From: Muscardinus avellanarius
Taxonomy: Eukaryota > Chordata > Mammalia > Rodentia > Gliridae
DNA: 64,000 nt
Direction of reading: 5' to 3'
NCBI GenBank assembly: GCA_963383645.1
Contig: OY726573.1
Coordinates: 14,175,989-14,239,988 of the forward strand
Shown here: piece after piece, positions 31,389 through 43,349 of the stretch
Numbering within the stretch: the stretch's first letter is position 1
How the letters are laid out: every line of letters begins with the position of its first letter
Notes under the pieces: generated by a model
Told to the model about the DNA's origin: nothing
The model's database searches: none
Seen by the model: only the letters and a program-made list of their open reading frames with translations
Position numbers and translations under genes: made by a program

Positions 31389-31655
31389 CTTTGTGAGGTT
31401 CAGGATGGGGAGGAGGAAAAAACAAGGAAAGGAGACGTTATTTGGGGCCGTGGAAAGAGAATGAGACCAGCGCAGACGCCTCCCACACTTCCGGGGACCT
31501 CCCTCCCTCACCCGCTCCCCACTCAAGGGAAGCAAAGATAGGGAGATGGGGGTAAGATGGCAGAGGGGTCCCGGGCATGCCGGGTGCATCCTCCTCTGGT
31601 TCTTCCTGCTTCCCTATCCATCTGGCAGGGATGTCACAGCTTCTGTTTTATTTTT

Positions 31656-31888
31656 GTAGTACTAGGGATGGAACTCAGGGGCGCTCTATCTCTGAGCTAC
31701 ACCTCCAGCCCTTTTTCTTTCTTTTCTTTTTCTTTCTTTCTTTCTTTCTTTCTTTCTTTTTTTTTTTTTTGCAGACTCTCACTAGGTTGTTGAGGGTCTC
31801 ATTAAGTTGCTATGGCTGGCTTTCAACCTGCAACCCTCCTATTTCAGCCCCTAAAGTGCTGAGATTACAGGCCTGCACTGTAATCCCA
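31656..31888 (-). repeat. Older B1-dID SINE with (CTTT)n in the linker
   Basis: The ID half (31656-31712) and B1 half (31771-31888) are separated by a CTTT repeat that has grown from the linker. Confidence 0.87.
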
Positions 31889-31955
31889 GGGAAGGAAGGA
31901 AGGAAGGAAGGAAGGAAGGAAGGAAGGAAGGAAGGAAGGAAGGAAGGAAGGAAGG
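31889..31955 (+). repeat. (GGAA)n microsatellite
   Basis: About 16 perfect GGAA units. Confidence 0.97.
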
Positions 31956-31961
31956 GACCTA

Positions 31962-32040
31962 GGGCTGGAAGGGTGTGTGTGGCTTAGTGGTAGGGCCTTT
32001 GCCTAGCATGTGCAAGGCCTTGAGTTCCATCCCCAGTACT
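31962..32040 (+). repeat. ID SINE
   Basis: GGCTTAGTGGTAGGGCCTTT, GCCTAGCATGTGCAAGGCC and CCATCCCCAGTACTG form a full ID body. Confidence 0.85.
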
Positions 32041-32227
32041 GGAAAAAATAAAAAATAAAAAAGTGGAGGAGGCCTTTATTTTCCTTCTAGGTGTTCATAA
32101 ACCTGGATTTCTTGCCAGCTTTCTAAAAATGTTCATTTGCAGCTTTTTGGACAGAGAGATGTAAGGATTTGTAAAAATTCTGGGACTAACAATTAGATGT
32201 TGTCAGGAAAACCTTTCCTTCCTTCTG

Positions 32228-32306
32228 TCCTGGACTAGAGACTGAACGCAGAGCCTCACACATGCGAGGCGGACGCCCGGCCACTGAGCTGCGCCCCCAG
32301 CCCTGA
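32228..32306 (-). repeat. ID SINE, antisense
   Basis: GGACTAGAGACTGAACGCAG, CACACATGCGAGGCGGACGC, ending GCGCCCCCAGCCCTG. Confidence 0.82.
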
Positions 32307-32435
32307 CAGCCATTCAACCTTCTCTGCCCTGGTGGATACTGAGCTGTTCCTGAGCCTCGGACCTTGGTTATCTGCTGTCCATGAACCCATTTGAATATCC
32401 ACAGAGAAACATCTCATAATTTAAAAACTAGTTTA

Positions 32436-32580
32436 AAGCTGGGCATGGTGGCACATGCTTGTAATCCCAGCATTGGGAGGCTGAGATAGGAGGTTCACGG
32501 TTTGCAGACAGCCTCAGCTACTTAGTGAGGCCGTTTGCAACTTAGTGAGACCCTGCTTCAAAATAAAAAATAAAAAAACT
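32436..32580 (+). repeat. B1-dID SINE lacking its ID half
   Basis: AAGCTGGGCATGGTGGCACA to the linker; a long A-rich end replaces the ID half. Confidence 0.85.
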
Positions 32581-32635
32581 TTATTTATGCACCTTGAGCT
32601 TTGACTTCACATAATTTTTAAAAAATATATCATGG

Positions 32636-32838
32636 AAGCCGGGCGTGGTGGCGCACGCTTGTAATCCCCGCGCTTGGGAGGCTGAGACAGGAGGATCGCG
32701 CAGGTTCGAAGCCAGCCTCCGCTACTTAGTGAGGCTCTCAGCAGCTTAGTGAGACCCTGTTTCCAAATAAAATAGAAAATAGGTCTGGGAGTGTAGCCCG
32801 AAGGTAGAAAGCCTGTGGGTTCCACCCCTAGCACCACA
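32636..32838 (+). repeat. B1-dID SINE, subfamily 2
   Basis: AAGCCGGGCGTGGTGGCGCA to GGGTTCCACCCCTAGCACC; related flanks ATATATCATG/ATATGTCATG suggest a target-site duplication. Confidence 0.93.
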
Positions 32839-33801
<963 letters not shown>

Positions 33802-33908
33802 TCAGATGGGCCGCTCCCCACCCAGGGCGCCCCGCCCAGAAGCCCAGAAACCGCCCACCTGCACGCCCCCGAAGTGAGACGGGAACGCCAAAGCGGACCT
33901 ACTGAAAA

Positions 33909-34030
33909 GGGCTGTTTGGGGGTGACGCACGCTTGTGATTCCAGCCCTTGGGAGGCTGAGACAGGAGGATCGCACAGGTTGGAAGCCAGCCTCAGCTACT
34001 TAGTGAGGCCCTTTGCATCTCAGTGAGACC
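33909..34030 (+). repeat. B1-half SINE
   Basis: GTGACGCACGCTTGTGATTC to TTGCATCTCAGTGAGACC; ends before the linker. Confidence 0.83.
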
Positions 34031-34288
34031 AGAAGGCCACTCGGGTCACCTCCAGGACAGTGTGACCATCAGCAGGCTTCACTCTGCCCGTGACGGCGGC
34101 CCTCCAGCAGCAGCGGGTCCATCCAGGCTCGTGCAGGCACACGCACGTCCACACTCTCTTACACGTGTCTTGTTGGCTCCCCACGGTGGTCCTGTGACAC
34201 TGTCACTGTAGTCTGTGCAGCGATGGAAAGGGCTGAGCCTCTGAGGGACCACCCAGTCCCCTTGCCCTCCCTGGACTTCTTGTCTTTT

Positions 34289-34515
34289 TTTTTTTTTTTT
34301 TTTTTTTTTTGGTGGTACTGGGGGTGGAACCCAGAGGCTTTCTACCTCCGGGCTATACGCCCAGACCTTTTTTATATATTTTATTTGGAAACAGGGTCTC
34401 AGTAAGTTGCTGAGAGCCTCACTAAGTAGCTGAGGCTGGCTTCGAACCTGCGCGATCCTCCTGTCTCAGCCTCCCAAGCGTGGGGATTACAAGCATGCGC
34501 CAACACACCCGGCTC
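34289..34515 (-). repeat. B1-dID SINE, subfamily 2, with target-site duplication
   Basis: GACTTCTTGTCTTTT occurs at 34274-34288 and 34516-34530. The copy is full length with a T tail. Confidence 0.96.
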
Positions 34516-34530
34516 GACTTCTTGTCTTTT

Positions 34531-36568
34531 ACAGAGAAACAACTCCTGGTTTTCAACCAATGCAAAGCAGGTTTTTGGTTACTTGCAGCCAAATGCAATC
34601 CTAACAGAGACTCTGCATTGCACACATGTGTGATTCCTTGCCAAGTGGCCCCAAAGTAAGACCTTTTCCAGAAAACCTGAGAATACAGAAGGAAGAAATT
34701 ATACCCTCTGTGCAAAGAAGGGTGAGTTCCAAGGTGTGGAGAAAGCTGACAGCTGACAGAGCACCCCTGTTGGATTCCTCTGGAACTGGCAAAAGAATCT
34801 GACTATGGGTGTCAAAGGAAGATAGCCTGGCGCCAGTGGAGATTCAGGACCTGGCCTTGGGGAGATAAAGTAAAAAAGGTCTTGTGGTCCTCTGCGCGCG
34901 CACGCGCGCGCGCACACACACACACACACCATACCCAGATTCAGGAACAAACACAGATTCCTACACACTCAGACTCACACAGAAAGACAGAGCCATGTGG
35001 AGTGAGCAGGGAGACCCTGGAAGCGAGGGAGGTGGGGACCTTTTGCTCTGTGGGGTACTCCCCTGTGACGGGTCTGAAGGGAGCCTCTCCAGTTCTCCTG
35101 AGAACACCGTCCAGGTCAGGACTCCTCGGCCACAGGACACCGGTCTGGCAACTCCGATTTTCCTGGAAGCCTGCCACTCTTTTCGGGGGGAAGTGAAACC
35201 CACGGAGGTCACCCCGTCTGCACGGGGCAGGCAGCACCTGGTCACAGGAAGCCATCTACCCCAGGTTTTTTTTCCATAAAGAGGAAGGTTAAGAGCAGAA
35301 GGGAGCCTGAGGCCCTGAGAACTTGGCAGGCTCGGGTTTCCCACGAACGCGGGCCCCCCTCCAGCACGCAGGCTGTCCTCTCTGTGGGTCACCGGGCAGG
35401 CACAGACACTCAGGGGACCCAGTGGGTTTCAGATGGGTAGCAGGAGCCCCAGGTGTGGCCCTACCCTGCCAGTGAGTTTGTGGCTTCCTTTCCTGGGATC
35501 TCAGGTGGCTTCTCTGTAAGGACAAAGGTCTACTAGACGCCCATTAAAGTGATAGAGGCCTTGATGCCCACATTGGCTTCCAAGAAAGCAGGGCAGTGGC
35601 CCAGGCTGGGCCTTCCTTCACCCCAGTGGCGGCTAATTCATCAGTGCCCTGGCCAGGGGCGGGGGACAGGGCTCATGTTACAGGACACACCACCCTTCCT
35701 TGGGGTACACACCACTGATGGCCCTGCCCTACATTAGTACCCACAGGCACCTGGAGTGTTCTGTGAGCCCCGGCGGAGCTAGCCCAGAGGCAGAGGACTC
35801 CGGTCCCCGGCTTCCCACACCTGCGCGGTGGCCTCTCCCTTCTCCCTGGGATCCCGGATCCCTCTGGTCAAGATGCCTGAGGCCCCTTCACTGCGGCTCA
35901 CACCTAAGGCTTCCTGCGAGTCCACCTTGGGCTACTATCAGGAGGACATTAGTACTGGGGGTCCTGGGGATGAGGCGGGACCCTCAAATGGCAGCAGGCC
36001 GGGGGACATGCTCAGGGAGAAGTGGAGAGCCGGCTCTAGGGCTGGGGACACAGACCAACCGTGGTATCCCCGGGGCCTCCAGACAGTTCTGGAAGACAGC
36101 TTTCAGCCAGCCTCCTGCCAAGGGCTGAACCTGCCCCCAGAATTCAGAACTGAAATCCGGACTCCTATGAACAGGCGAACTTAGACCCAGGGTCTGGAAA
36201 GAGGTGACTAAGGTCACAGAGGTCATCACAGAGGGCCCTGGTCCAACGTGACTGATGTCCTCGTGCAAACGGCACAAAGGAAAGGAACCATCTACAAGCC
36301 CCGGAGCGGCCTGGGCCAGGTCCTCACCACGACCCCCAGGAGCCAGCCCGGCCGCCACCTTGACCCTGGTCTTGCAGATCCCGGGGGGTGGGGCAACCAG
36401 ATCTCTGCTGCTTAAGTCACCAGGACCATGGCTCTTTGATCCGGCTGCCCACAGCCATTAACACACCTGTTAAGCCTCCCCCAAGCCTCTCCATCCCTTG
36501 GGCTCACCGTGGGCCAGTCCTGGGTCCTCTCATATCCTTACTTCCCTGTGGAAGCTGTCACCTCAGGG
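34531..36568. other. 2-kb SINE-free intron block
   Basis: It holds a CG/CA alternating run at about 34896-34929 (CGCGCGCACGCGCGCGCGCA then CA repeat), which is prone to Z-DNA. No exon or mobile element was recognised. Confidence 0.5.
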
Positions 36569-36574
36569 TGGAGG

Positions 36575-36769
36575 GTGCTGGGGTTTGAACCCAGGGGCAT
36601 TCTACCTCCGAGCTATGCCCCTAGTCCTATTTATTTTTTATTTTGAAATAGGGTCTTACTAAACTGCTGAGGGTTTCATTCAGTCGCTGAAGCTGGCCTC
36701 AAACCTGCAATCCTCCCATCTCAGCCTCCCAAGTACTAGGTTTATAGGCCTGTGCCACCACGCCTAGCT
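36575..36769 (-). repeat. Older B1-dID SINE
   Basis: TGGGGTTTGAACCCAGGGGC to GTGCCACCACGCCTAGCT. Confidence 0.88.
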
Positions 36770-37097
36770 GGAAACGGCTGCTTTTGCTAGGGAGAAAGCC
36801 TTCTGTGCAACAGACCACGTCTCTAGTGGCTCTGAGATTCCCCAGCAGCCTGCAGAGCAGCTGTTAGAGCTTTCTAGAGTCCCCCAGCACTGCTCTCCCA
36901 CAGTTCCCAGCCCACAGAATATGGACAGAAGGGCCATTTCCAAAAGGGCGCCAGCAGAGGCCCGGGGCAGGGAGTGTTGCTGGGTTCCCAGGTGCATCAG
37001 AGAATAGGGCTGGCAGTGAGCTTCTGCAAGCCGCCCCACCCTCACCTGCCCAGCAGGGGGCGCCCTCTACTCTACTCCCAGAAGCAGAGAATGCTCA
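36770..37097. other. Single-copy-looking intron sequence
   Basis: No recognised repeat. Confidence 0.45.
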
Positions 37098-37275
37098 GGC
37101 TGGGTATGGCGGTGCACGCCTGTAATCCCAGTACATGGGAGGCGCAGACAGAAGGATCACAGGTTGGAGGCCAGCCTCAGCAACAACGTAACAAGACTCT
37201 GTCTCTAAATAAATTAAAATGACTGGGGGTGTATCTCAAGGAAGAATGCCCCTAGATTCAATCCCCAGTACCATA
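37098..37275 (+). repeat. Older B1-dID SINE
   Basis: CAGGCTGGGTATGGCGGTGC to TCAATCCCCAGTACC. Confidence 0.88.
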
Positions 37276-37493
37276 AAGGAAAAGGAAGGGGAAGCCCAGA
37301 CCCCAAGTGCTACAGTCAGTCCTCCCTAAAGTCCAAAGGACGCCTCCCTTCTTAGACTCTCAAGGCCTTCAATGTGGTAGGCAGAGAAGCCATCTGGCCG
37401 GAATCCTGGGACACTGCTCTATCGGTGACCATGGGAATCTTGCCAGGTTCGCCCAGGGATGGCGGATCATGGACTCAATCAAGAGACCACCCC

Positions 37494-37668
37494 TCAAGCT
37501 ACTTAGTGAGGCCCTTTGCAACTCAGTGAGACTCTTTTTCAAAAACAAAAGAATAAAAAATAGGGCTGGGGATGTAGCTCGGATGTAGAATGCCCCTGGG
37601 CTCCATCCTCAGTACCGCAAAAAATAACTAACTAACTAACTAACTAACTAAATAAATAAATAAATAAA
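37494..37668 (+). repeat. 5'-truncated B1-dID SINE with (AACT)n/(AAAT)n tail
   Basis: Starts within the B1 half at CAAGCTACTTAGTGAGGCCC. AGACCACC occurs just before and just after the element. Confidence 0.88.
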
Positions 37669-37939
37669 GACCACCGAAGCCTGGGCCTCCTGCCCCAGGA
37701 CTGTATCTCCCTGAGGTCCACAGGGGTCAGGGGGACTCATTCTTTGCTTTGAGTAGCACTGGGTCACCCACCTAGTTTATGAAGAAAGGGGTGACCCGGC
37801 CCCATAGACAGGCCTGTCACATGGTCCGCTGACCTCTGGCTGCTGTGGGGGTCAGGAAGGAGAGGGAGTAGGGGGAGGACAGGCAGAGAAAGGGGTCTAT
37901 AACGGAGAGGGGGCCCGCGTCTCTGGAGGAACAGACTTC

Positions 37940-38640
37940 TAGGTGAACAGAAGTTTCCATTTCTCTTGGACGAACATCTACAAGGACTGCTGGGCCTTGT
38001 GGCAGGTCTATGTCCAACTTTATAAGAAGCTACTGGTGTTTCCCAGAGTGTCTGTGCCATTCTGAGTTCCCACCAGCAATGCCTGAGCGTTCCAGCTGCT
38101 CCTTTTCCTCACCAAGCACTTGGGAGCACTAGTCCTTTTCATTTTCTTCCTTCCTTCCTTCCTTCCTTTCTTTCTTTCTTCCTTCCTTCCTTCCTTTCTT
38201 CCTTCCTTCCTTTTTTCTTTTCATTTTTTTATGGTAGTAGGGATGGAACCCAGGGGTACTCTACCTCTGAGCTACACCCCCAGCCCTAGTTTTTATTCTT
38301 TATTTTGAAACAGAGTCTCACTGAGTTGCAAAGGGCCTCACTAAGTAGCCGAGGCTGTCCGCAAATCCCAAACCTCCTGTCTCAGCCTCCCAAATGCTGG
38401 GATGACAAGCGTGCGCCACCACGCCCGGCTATCTTTTCCCTTTCCAGGAGTATTGTTTTACTGTACTTCAAATAGGTGTCCATTTTTAATTGGGTTGCTT
38501 GCGTTCCTTGGGTTATCTGGGTTGCTGGTTTGTTTGAGAGTTCTTTACATATTCTGAATTCATATTCTTCGTCAGATGTGGGATGTACAAGTATTGTGTC
38601 TCCATCTATGGCTTATCTTACAGAAGGGATTTATTTTTTT
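37940..38640 (-). mobile_element. L1 fragment, 3' region, antisense, split by a SINE
   Basis: CATTCTGAGTTCCCACCAGC (38060-38079) and, after the SINE, GTCCATTTTTAATTGGGTTG and GAGAGTTCTTTACATATTCT (38478-38556) are antisense phrases of old mammalian L1 in the right order. Confidence 0.8.
38145..38430 (-). repeat. B1-dID SINE with (TTCC)n tail
   Basis: A TTCC/TTTC repeat to about 38216 is followed by GGTAGTAGGGATGGAACCCA to GCGCCACCACGCCCGGCT. It lies inside the L1 fragment. Confidence 0.92.
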
Positions 38641-38657
38641 CTTTTTCTTTTTTTTTT

Positions 38658-38760
38658 GGTATTGGGGATTGAACCCAGTGGTATTCTACCTTCAAGCTCT
38701 AGCCCCAACCCCTTTCATTTCGTTTTATTTCTTTTCTTTTCTTTCTTTCTTTCCTTATTT
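38658..38760 (-). repeat. ID-half SINE, antisense
   Basis: GGTATTGGGGATTGAACCCA to TAGCCCCAACCCC, then T-rich simple sequence. Confidence 0.8.
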
Positions 38761-39220
38761 ATTTATTTATTTATTTATCTATTTATTTATTTTGTGGTGC
38801 TAGGGATGGAACCCAGAGGCTTTCTACCTTCGGGCTATACTCCCAGACCTACTTTGTATTTTTAAATTTTATTATTATCATTATTATTATTGGTGGTACT
38901 GGGGTTCCTGGAAACCCTTCTACGTCTGGGCTACACTCCCAGACCTACTATATATATATATATTTTTTTGGGGGGGGGGAACAGGGTCTCTTAAGCCAGC
39001 AAGGCTGGCTTCCGAACCTGCATGCTCCTCCTGTCTCTGCCTCCCAAGCGCAGGGATTACAAGCGTGCGTGACCACGCTCGGCTTCATTTTTTTTTCTTT
39101 TTTTTAATTTCTGAAACAGGGTCTTGTTAAGTTCCCGAGAGTCTTGCTAAGTGGCCGAGGCTGTCCTCAAACCTTCCATCCTCCCGTCTCCGCCTCACAA
39201 GTGCTTGTAATTACAGTAGT
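38761..39220 (-). repeat. B1-dID SINE split by a subfamily 1 copy
   Basis: A TTTA-repeat tail and ID half (38794-38870) lie left of the guest; a B1 half (39105-39217) lies right. All are antisense. Confidence 0.82.
38894..39083 (-). repeat. B1-dID SINE, subfamily 1
   Basis: GGTGGTACTGGGGTTCCTGG, with (TA)n and a G run in its own linker. TTCCTGGAA is at 38905-38913. Confidence 0.92.
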
Positions 39221-39262
39221 GGTTACTCTGGCTTAGAAGGAGCTTCTTAAAAGAAAAACCAG

Positions 39263-39473
39263 AGCCGGGTGTGGTGGCGCACACTTGCAATCCCAGCAGT
39301 TGGGAGGCTGAAACTGGAGGATTGCAGTTTATAGCCAGCTTCAGCTACTTAGTGAGGCCCTCTGCAACTCAGTGAGACCCTGTTTCAAAATAAAGAATAA
39401 AAAAATAGGGCAGGGGGTGTAGCTCGGAGGTTGAATGCCCCTGGGTTCCATCCCCAGACCTGCAAAAAAAAAA
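39263..39473 (+). repeat. B1-dID SINE, subfamily 3
   Basis: AGAGCCGGGTGTGGTGGCGC to CCATCCCCAGACCTGC and an A tail. Confidence 0.93.
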
Positions 39474-39479
39474 GGCCAG

Positions 39480-39830
39480 ACATGTGACTCTAGTTACCCT
39501 TCTCCCAGTGGCTTCCACGCTCCCCTAGACTCTCACCTCAAGGCCCCCAAAGCCCTTTGCTACTTCCAGACTTCAGCGCCGTCTGGGACGCTCTTCCTCT
39601 GCCTCAGAGAGCCCAGCCCACCTTCTTTCTCTTCCCACTGTTTATTCCCTCCAGATGACGCACCCCCACACTCTAGAATCACCTTCTCTTTGTTTCTTGG
39701 TTATTGGCAACCTCCCACCAGAAAGCAAAACTCCAAGGGACCGAACCCATCTTGGTCACCACGACCACTTGAGTACCTGGCACATGGTAGGTACTCAACA
39801 AACCCTGGAAGAATCAGTGGCCCGACGGTC
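39480..39830 (+). mobile_element. L2 LINE 3' fragment
   Basis: TACCTGGCACATGGTAGGTA and CTCAACAAACCCTGGAAGAA (39771-39820) match the 3' end of L2. The upstream Leu/Pro-rich-looking stretch is compatible with its body. Confidence 0.6.
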
Positions 39831-40283
39831 TGGTTACCAATGTACTTTAGGACCAGTCTGCCACCTCTTCCTACCCTGGGCATCTTGGGGAGAGAAGAGG
39901 CGGCCAGCGGAATGGGAAGCCCTCAGGTCCGCAGTCACCTGCGACCTCCAGGAGGCCGCCCTCTCTGCTCCTAAACTCCCCACACTAACGACAGAGCGGG
40001 GATCACGGAAATCCACAGCTAATCCTGCAACGGCAAGCCAGCTGTCCTGTCCGCCTCCTCTCCTCCAGCAGTTGCTAACGAGGCACAAAAGAGTGAATGT
40101 TTCGGGTTGCACCCGGCCTGGCCCTTCCCCTGCCACCGTGGGATGAAGGTGCAGCCGGCAGGAAGTGCAGGGGGAGGGGATCCCCACCGTGCCCTGTAAT
40201 CCCCAAATGCGTTATTTGACCCTCCCTGATCCAGTTAACCAGTCTTCCTCCCCACACCTGTTCTATAGCTGAGGCAAAGGTTC

Positions 40284-40288
<5 letters not shown>
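39831..40288. other. Single-copy-looking intron sequence
   Basis: No recognised repeat or exon. Confidence 0.45.

Positions 40289-40331
<43 letters not shown>
40289..40331 (+). repeat. (GT)n microsatellite
   Basis: About 20 perfect GT units. Confidence 0.97.
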
Positions 40332-40332
<1 letters not shown>

Positions 40333-40759
40333 ACATGCACAGACTTGGGGTGCATGGGCAGGCACTGGGAGCAGCCTGAACCTGACACTCTGCGGCAAGA
40401 CAGGGAGGACCCACCCTGGCACTGGTCCCCGGAAGCCCCGGTGTGGACAGGGAGCCCTCGATGCTCGTGGGTCCCATTCAGAACTGTGTTTGGCTGGACA
40501 AGCACAGTCCGGCTCCATCTCCGCTCCTGCCCTCTGTAAACGGCTGCCGGACACATCTTTGCGGTTAGACTCATTCGCCATTTTTGTTCCCAAAGCCTGT
40601 AAAGCCTTTATGGAGCATGCGCAGGGGCGTTAGGGCAAACCCCCGGGGTCCTGGCTAGACCTGTGGAAAATGGTCACAAAGTCCACACAGAAGCTGAGCC
40701 CTTCACACTAGGATGGCAGGTTCTCCCAAGCGCCTCTGCGATGGGAGAGAAGGAAGACA
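40332..40759. other. Single-copy-looking intron sequence
   Basis: No recognised repeat. Confidence 0.45.
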
Positions 40760-41045
40760 GGCCGGGCGTGGTGGCGCACGCTTGTCATCCCAGCATTCGG
40801 GAGGCTGAGACAGGAGGATCGCGGCTCGCGGACAGCCTCGGCTACCTAGTGAGGCCCTCTGCAACTCAGTGTGACCCTGTTTCAAAATAAAGAATTAAAA
40901 AATAGGGCAGGGGTGTGTAGCTTGGAGGTCAAATGCCCCTGGGTTCCATCCTCAGACCCACACACACACAAAAAAAAGTAAAATATAGGGGGAGGTAGCT
41001 CAGAAGTAGAATGTCCTGAGAACAATTCCCAGTACCACACACAAA
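40760..41045 (+). repeat. B1-dID SINE, subfamily 3, followed by an extra ID half
   Basis: A complete copy (40760-40960) is followed by a CA-rich tail and a second ID half (40984-41036). Confidence 0.9.
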
Positions 41046-41384
41046 AAGATTTTATTTATATGCTCCCCAGTTTCTATCTAAAAAGTCCTACAAGCATTTA
41101 AATTCATTGCTTATATATCTCTACCTGAAAGGAATAAATTCTGGGGCCTAAGCCACCAAGAGTCTTCCTTGAATCCATACTGCCAACGCCCAGAGCAGTC
41201 CCCTAACCTTATTTCTTATTCTCTGTTGCTCTGGACCTTGGCTATGCAGAGGAATAAGCGGAGAGCTATGCCAGCTCAGGATGCCCAGGTCTCATCTGGA
41301 CTCATTAATTAAATCAGAATCTCTGGGAGGAAACCCAGACAGCAGGATTTTCAAATCTCCCCAGGTGATTCCCCCTCTGATGTC
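41046..41384. other. Intron sequence with hAT-Charlie-like part
   Basis: AATTAAATCAGAATCTCTGG and TCCCCAGGTGATTCC (41309-41372) resemble non-autonomous hAT-Charlie elements. The rest is unrecognised. Confidence 0.45.
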
Positions 41385-41400
41385 AAGAGTCCAGAATGAG

Positions 41401-41695
41401 AGCCAGGCGTGGTAATTACACGCTTGTAATCCTGGCATTCGGGAGGCTGAGACAGGAGGATCACAGGTTCGGAGCCAGCCTCAGCTACTTAGCGAGGCCC
41501 TTTGCAACTCAGTGAGACCCTGTTTCAAAATAAAAGATAAAAAATAGGGCTGGGGGTGTTGCTCAGAGGTAGAATGCCCCTGAGGTCCACCCTCAGTACT
41601 GCAAAATAAAATAGGGCTGGGGGTGCAGCTCGGAGGTAGAATGCCCTGGGGTCCATCCTCAGTACTACAAAAATAACAACAACAACAACAACAAA
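41401..41695 (+). repeat. B1-dID SINE with duplicated ID half and target-site duplication
   Basis: After the usual ID half (about 41545-41603) a second, similar ID half follows (41604-41671), then (CAA)n. AAGAGTCCAGAATGAG flanks the whole unit (41385-41400 and 41696-41711), so the duplicated tail was probably inserted as one element. Confidence 0.93.
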
Positions 41696-41848
41696 AAGAG
41701 TCCAGAATGAGAGAGACATGGTGGAGGATGGGGGAAGGAGGACTAACACAGCGGCCCAGGGAGCCCTGGGCAGACCTGCTACAGGTAAAAAAAAAGGTGG
41801 ATAGGAGCTGTAAGGCTGCCCCAGCCATGACAGCAAGGGCCTTGGCAT

Positions 41849-42086
41849 ACTAGGGATTGAACCCAAGGGCATTTTACCTTCAAACGCGAGCCCTTTAATT
41901 TTTTATTTATTTATTATTTATTTTATTATTTATTTATTATTTATTTATTATTTTTATTTATTTATTTTATTTTTTTATTTTGAAACAAGGTCTTGCTAAA
42001 TTGCCGAGGCTGGACGCGAACCTGCGATCCTCCTATCTCAGCCTCCCTAGTACTGGGATTACAGGTATGCGGCACAGCGCCCGGCT
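41849..42086 (-). repeat. Older B1-dID SINE with (TTTA)n in the linker
   Basis: TACTAGGGATTGAACCCAAG, TTTA/TTTAT repeats, then the B1 half ending GCGGCACAGCGCCCGGCT. Confidence 0.88.
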
Positions 42087-43349
42087 GGGGCACCCTCTGG
42101 GGCACCCTCGCAGCAGCCTGCATTCAGCCCCCTTTGGTGCAGAGCCGTAGGGGGCAGGGCGGCGCTGGCTAAGGAACCCGCTGCTCAGTCAGACGGAACG
42201 CAAGCCCTTTGTAATGGGGACGCTCGATGCAGGGGTTCCGTTCCTAATTCTCATCGGGATTCGGTTCACGGGAGCCTCCCGGAATGTCTTTATCCATCAC
42301 AGATGGTTTGGGAAGATGATAAATTAATATTGCTATCAATGGGGGCGCGGCTGAAATGGTTAAATAGCAACGTGTTCTTTGCTGGACTCTAAAAGAGAGC
42401 CCCCCCAAAGTCCATAAAGAGGACAAATGGTAAACAAAACCTCCTATCTTTTGAAAGATTCCGGGACGAGTATCATTCACCAACCATTCTGTGGAGAAAA
42501 GGGAGAAATTTATCTCATCTGACTTTGTATAGGACAACGGTCCACACCATAATGAGGCCGTCCCGGCGCTGTGAAATCGCCCTGAATAGCGGGAGACTGC
42601 AACGGCCTGTTCCCTGGGCATGTTTATTACGGTCCTTTGTACGCGTCAACCCTGCCAGCCCCACTCTGCTTCTGAACCAGGGGAGGACAGAAAGAACCCA
42701 AAAAATCTGTTGCCATGAAACTTCCCGAGTAGGGGATTGCATATTAACGCTCACGATCAAATGCCCTGGCTCCAGGCTGCTCCTGTCTGGGCCCAGCCCT
42801 GCTTTACACTGAACCAGGCCCCGAGCAGGCCCATCACCAGCAGTGCATACGGGTGGCCTCGGCCCCCTGGCCTTGGGCCCCTCCTGGGCTTGAGAAGTCA
42901 GAGCGTGAAGAGGCCCCGGGGCCTTTCCCAAGCCAACTTGGGAGTCCAGTTCACAGTCCCTAGTCTCCTGTGAAATTTATCTAAAACAAAGCAAAAAAAA
43001 AAAAAAAAAGTGTAGCCTTTCCCCGAGGGCCTGTGATGGGGACCCCTGAGGTCAGTCTCAGGAGTCAAGGCCTAGGGTCAGGGTCCTACAAGATCTGGAA
43101 GCTTCTAAGAGCAAATTGTCATAGAGCCAGATACCGGGGCCAACGGGCTTCCACAAAAGGAGGCATTGCCTGAACCATGCGGCCCTGGGAAGGAGAGGTA
43201 GAACGGTTCCTGCCAAGCTGTGTGAATCTCTTTGTGGTAGCAAGTGTCTCTTGGGAGAATCGAGGCTTTAAAGTTCCCACATCCCCCCCCCCCCAGGTGG
43301 CAATACTGCGAAGCAAAGAACAGAGGGAAAGGATCTAGAACTTTCCAGA
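42087..43349. promoter_or_regulatory. Repeat-free block, candidate conserved noncoding element
   Basis: About 0.9 kb (42090-42990) has no repeat, retains CpGs and contains AT-rich motif clusters such as GATAAATTAATATTGCTATC, GTCCTTTGTACGCGTC and ATTTATCTCATCTGAC. This pattern is typical of developmental enhancers. A CCTTTGT Sox/TCF-type site is near 42632. Function is inferred only. Confidence 0.35.
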
